Assembly (NCBI GenBank): GCA_963942565.1
Contig: OZ012686.1
Coordinates: 31,371,712-31,435,711, forward strand
Origin: Maea johnstoni
Taxonomy: Eukaryota > Annelida > Polychaeta > Spionida > Magelonidae
Reading direction: 5' to 3'
Length of the DNA: 64,000 bases
Shown: positions 36,713 through 64,000 of the stretch, piece after piece
How positions within the stretch are numbered: position 1 is the stretch's first letter
How the letters are laid out: each line of letters begins with the position of its first letter
Notes under the pieces: generated by a model
What the model was told of the DNA's origin: nothing
Seen by the model: the letters and a program-made list of their open reading frames with translations, nothing else
The model's database searches: none
Position numbers and translations under genes: made by a program

Positions 36713-37776
36713 TCTATCAAGACATTCTTAAAGGAGTTCACACCTCTTATAAACACATTCTACTTGGATGTCTCCCTCACCAGTTTTACCTCAGTGAAAA
36801 GGCTTACTATTCAAAAGAAATGTGTTGTAGTTACAATGGTTGAGATAAGCTGATGTTGCTGACGTCAAGGTCTTAGCCAGGATTTATTAACTGGGTGTCT
36901 AAAAATGGCAATTGTAAAATTTTGTGGAATCATATTTTTTCAGTGAGACCACAATATATTCAAATAACCATGAACATGAATTTTCTTATTGAAATAAGAC
37001 ATAATATCCTTCCACAATGTCATGGGAATTCTATTTAAGTGAAAAAGATCAATGATGTGCTTGAAATAGAGATTTTAAGAAATAACCCCCAAAATATTGG
37101 GTGACCAGAGGGATGAGTTTTAAGAGTTGGGGTGTCCAAATGATGCCCTGCTGGCTAAGACTATGGCTGACATGTTAATCTTCACCACTGACCACTGTAG
37201 TACCATCAGTCTACCTTTCCCATTAGAAGATCTGTCTAATTCCATCATATAATCAACTCTTTGCCCTGGTAACCAGGTGAGAGAAAGAACCAGGTAAAAT
37301 TGGTTGATATTGTGTTGCTGTAGAAGTATTCCCTTGTTATATGAAGCCAGACATTTTTCATTGTTAAGATCTCCAAAGAATTCTCCTTGCAAGGTACATT
37401 TTACCTGCATATGTAGCTTCAATATTGACGTGAACACTAAATAGCATACAAACCACTAGGATGGGTGGTGGTATCAAACCCTGATTACAATAAATGTTTA
37501 ATTAATACATCACATAACTCTCTGAAAGCCCCGTTTAAAGCAAATGTGATGCACTCTACCCTAAGAGTGATCATTGTAAACCCCTTTATACATGCTTGCA
37601 ATTCTTATATACAAACTATGTGCAACAAAGTATTAAGGTAAAGTTAATAGCATTACTTTCCCTCATCAACTGTTGTGGCACGTCATGTTACAGATAGGAA
37701 ATACTTGTTACAGGTATTTTACTGGCCAATGTAAGATAAAGCAGAACATGTCACTAACACACACAGTTGATTATAA

Positions 37777-38291
37777 AGGGATTTACAGTGTGACTAATAA
37801 ATTCATCTCCAGAGAGCACTTCAGTCACGCATAATGCCAGAGATTTCAACTGAACTTTAATCTATGTCTCTGGTAATGCTGGTGTGAATCAATCAAACTT
37901 TAAAACTGCACCTCAATGACAACTTCAGGACTTATCATTAACCCTTATGCTGCTGGTGGCTAATTTGGCCAATACAAAATGACGCATAAAAAAACCCTGA
38001 AAAATGACTGAATCCCTGGCATATGGGTATTCATATGAAAGTACTCAACGAGAGCTTTAAAATGAATACCGACATGACAAGGTTTAGATGGGTTTCAAAA
38101 ATCTTTGCGTCATTGTGCTTTGGACAAAAGTAGCTTTAGCAATAGAAGGGCTAACAAATATAGGTGATTGTAAAGGGTTGTACAGTGTGCGTACTTATTT
38201 CATCTCCAGAGAGCACTGTGGTCATGTGTAATGCTGTGTGGTGTGAATCAATCAAACTTTAACACTGCACCTCAATGACAACTTCAGGACA
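37777..38291. repeat. Tandem duplication of about 130-150 bp with a MITE between the copies
   Basis: TCATCTCCAGAGAGCACT, GGTGTGAATCAATCAAACTT and ACTGCACCTCAATGACAAC occur in the same order at 37.80-37.93 kb and 38.20-38.29 kb. A MITE-A copy (37938-38154) sits between them. Confidence 0.85.
37938..38154 (-). mobile_element. MITE-A copy (TTAA-flanked, piggyBac-like)
   Basis: Full-length, reverse orientation: TTAACCCTTATGCTGCTGG start, then CCAATACAAAATGACGC, CCCTGGCATATGGG, GACAAGGTTTAGATGG and a TTTGGACAAAAGTAGC end with GAAGGGCTAA. It is inserted in a tandem duplication. Confidence 0.85.
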
Positions 38292-38939
38292 GTAAGCCTA
38301 GTGCTATCAAACTATAAAAGTAAACAGCTGAATAGTTTGTCCTGATAACAAATTCTTTTCTCTTACATGCCAGCTAAAGAAACAGTTACTGTATATGGCT
38401 TTAATTTGGAGTGATAAGAATTTCGCTTTACAGCCCTCATGGATGGTATTTGTGCTACTTTAAAATTCGCACATTCAAGCACTCAGCAAAGCAAAGATAC
38501 AGAGCAGGATATTTATTTGAAGAATGTTATTTTGGCGCTATCAGGAGGAGTGCGAAAATAGCAAAATTAAATGCCTGTAAAAAATACCAGTTATACAGTA
38601 TTCAAATCTTTATGTGAAGGACTGTAAATACATGGCCCAGTCATATCATCAAGTGTGTGGGCCATCTATTGGTTGTAGCATGTAGATTTATTGACTGCAC
38701 AAACAGCAAAAATAAAACCAAATATATTAATCATCAGAATATTACACTTAACTGCATCAGTTTACAGAAATTGAATTTTGTACCTACTTCTGATACATAA
38801 TCACTTATGATATCTGAGACAGTATATAATACTAACCTAGCTGGCCAAAAATAGTTACATTTATTATAACTACTCTTGTGAAGGCATTTCCAAGTACCGT
38901 ACATATCTCTCTTGAAGTGTAGCAGGGTGGTGTGGAAGG

Positions 38940-39180
38940 ATTCCCTTGTTCATAAATATCTTGTGCTGTTGGAAATTGAGGTGAATTTCTTTCCTAGTTC
39001 ATACATATCTTGCACTGTTACAATTTGTGTTGAAGTTGTTTCCTAGTTCATACATCTCTTGCACTGTTGCAAATTGTGTTGAAGTTGTTTCCTAGTTCAT
39101 ACATCTCTTGCACTGTTGCAAATTGTGTTTAAGTTGTATACTAGTTCATACGTTTCTTACACTTTTGCAGGATGGTCAGG
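38940..39180. repeat. Degenerate tandem array, unit of about 51 bp
   Basis: TAGTTCATACATCTCTTGCA and CTGTTGCAAATTGTGTTGAA recur about four times. A more distant unit continues right of the MITE at 39.5 kb (ACATTTCTCTCTTGAATAG), so the MITE seems to have landed inside the array. Confidence 0.8.
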
Positions 39181-39212
39181 TGTGAAGAGGTTTCCTTGTA
39201 GACACACCTACC

Positions 39213-39509
39213 GTATTCGCCCGATTAAGCGCACCGTGCGGGTGCAAGTTGGGAATTTTTTCTTTAGCAGGGGTTTTGTCAAACATTTGTATAACCGCAC
39301 CCCCCAGTGAGTGCCGATCGCGGTGTTACGAACCGCAACAAGAAATGGCCAATAGATGGCAGTTACGGTCGCCATCTATATACCTTCTCGTTCTACTAAA
39401 ACAGTAGAAATTTAACATGAGGAGACAATCTTTGGCGCTTGCTGGTCCCCCAAAATCGGCGAAAAATTGGGGGGGGGGGGGGGGGGTGCGCTTAATCGGG
39501 TGAATACGA
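39213..39509. mobile_element. CpG-rich MITE with 24-bp terminal inverted repeats (TA target, mariner-like)
   Basis: The left end CGTATTCGCCCGATTAAGCG (39213 onward, continuing CACC) matches the inverted right end CGTATTCACCCGATTAAGCG with one difference. TA lies outside each end. About 300 bp, with an 18-base G run near the right end and no transposase. The near-identical ends and surviving CpGs suggest a fairly young insertion. Tc1/mariner-type origin is inferred from the TA. Confidence 0.85.
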
Positions 39510-40043
39510 TATATGTTATTGCAAGATGGCATGGAGCTGTGTCCTGGTACATTTCTCTCTTGAATAGTAGCATGTTGATGTGAAGTAAGATTACAGCTAT
39601 CGTCTCTGGTTTCTCTGGTTCATCCTAGTGAAAAGAAAAAGAGTTGTGAACATTTTCAGATAAAGACCAATGCTCGGAAGATGTTGGAACTAGATATTAT
39701 TTTTTTAACCTTTACTCAGTCAGATGTTATGACTTTTGCAGACATTGTCTGTTTTCTTGTGGCTATACTACTAGCTGCAAGATGTGATCCTAAGAAACAG
39801 ATTGGAAATGTAACAGGGTGCGGTTTAATTTCATCAGGGAATGTGTTTTAGCCTGAATAATCAAAAGGTGGATATATATCCTAACCAATGCTACATGTTT
39901 TATGGTACTACTCCACAACTTCTGAAATTATGTCACAGTCTATTTAAATTCAATATAAGATTGTTAATGGAAAAAAATAATGTGCCAGAGACATGTAATA
40001 TGTGACTAATGTACACTCCCTGACTGTGCCAAAGAAAGGTGAT

Positions 40044-63429
<23,386 letters not shown>

Positions 63430-63802
63430 TTAGAATAATGTAATATGGGGATCCCCTTGCACAAGGCATAGAAAAATTAAAGCTGTAATACAATAAAAAA
63501 TCTACATGCAATATAAAGGTGACTGTTATGAACCTTGCTGTTATGCAAATAAGGTATAGATCATCAGGTTAGAAAACGGAATGATGATTAAGTTCAATTT
63601 CACATTACAGAAAAGAAAATGAAATCTTCCCAGGACAAGATTTTCAACATAAGAACTTAGCATTTCTTCAATTTGACCAAAATCTAAAGATAAGACTTTT
63701 AATAACACTAAATCTGAAGATGCCAGGAATAAATATAGCTAATATAGCTCTTAAGGGGATGATAAAATGAAACTGGTTGGTGTGTGGGTTACCCATAGAC
63801 AT

Positions 63803-64000
63803 CATAACCCTTTAATATGCTACTGATGGCTAATTTGTCCAATACAAAATGATGCAAAACCTGACCAATGTCTGAAATCCTGGCATAAGGGTACTCATCT
63901 GAAAGTGCTCAGCGAGAGCTATCCATTGAATATCAATGTGAAAGAGTTTAGATGTTTTTCAAAAATCGTTGCATCCTTGTGCTTTGGTCGAAAGTAGCCT
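63803..64000 (-). mobile_element. MITE-A copy, cut by the window end
   Basis: ATAACCCTTTAATATGCTAC, CCAATACAAAATGATGC, AGAGTTTAGATG, then TTTGGTCGAAAGTAGCCT at the border. In the LRRC9 intron upstream of the first exon seen here. Confidence 0.8.

Larger units (their letters stand above)
32349..40043. other. Intergenic region between the convergent KIFBP and LRRC9 3' ends
   Basis: The two genes converge here, so both 3' UTRs lie in it. No exon is supported. It holds two tandem duplications (36.24-36.36 kb and 37.78-38.29 kb), copies of MITE-A and MITE-B, a degenerate 51-bp array at 38.94-39.18 kb and the CpG-rich MITE at 39.21-39.51 kb. The stretch 32.6-36.2 kb looks unique and featureless. 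Confidence 0.6.

Noticed and set aside
37120-37437. 105-codon minus-strand open frame in the intergenic region
   Set aside because: No recognisable domain and no convincing splice context; length is within chance for this much sequence.

Overview
The window is metazoan nuclear DNA: AT-rich, with spliced genes, GT-AG introns, AATAAA signals and many SINE, LINE and MITE relics. The gene set (an intraflagellar-transport dynein subunit, KIF-binding protein and LRRC9) points to an animal with cilia. The repeats suggest an invertebrate such as an echinoderm, hemichordate, cephalochordate or lophotrochozoan; I cannot name the species. No prokaryotic or viral features were seen.

Layout. 1-11.6 kb: no recognisable gene; an (AT)n tract, a long (CTA)n tract, two minisatellites, TTAA-flanked MITEs, a decayed SINE and two GC-richer unique blocks that could be regulatory. 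11.7-14.9 kb (+): the last two coding exons and 3' UTR of an unidentified Ala/Pro/Glu/Val-rich repeat protein. 14.9-19.6 kb: intergenic. 19.67-30.15 kb (-): DYNC2LI1, complete, 13 exons, 353 codons plus stop, reading frame closed across every junction. 30.50-32.32 kb (+): KIFBP, intronless and intact, head to head with DYNC2LI1 across about 350-370 bp. 32.3-40.0 kb: intergenic, with tandem duplications and MITEs. 40.04-64 kb (-): LRRC9, 23 exons giving 1262 residues to the stop; its 5' end lies beyond the window.

DYNC2LI1 works in retrograde ciliary transport and LRRC9 is an LRR protein that may also be cilia-linked, so the right two thirds may be a loosely cilia-related neighbourhood. KIFBP is a kinesin regulator.

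The most unusual signal is a recurring pattern rather than a new gene: partial exon copies that carry a splice site lie in tandem next to the real exon. It occurs at least eight times in three genes, most strikingly as six copies of a 100-bp donor-bearing unit at 41.86-42.46 kb and four copies of an 89-bp acceptor-bearing unit at 47.85-48.2 kb. A second pattern is a TTAA-flanked, piggyBac-like MITE family with at least 14 copies, several ending 18-20 bases inside introns, plus a 90-bp palindromic derivative.
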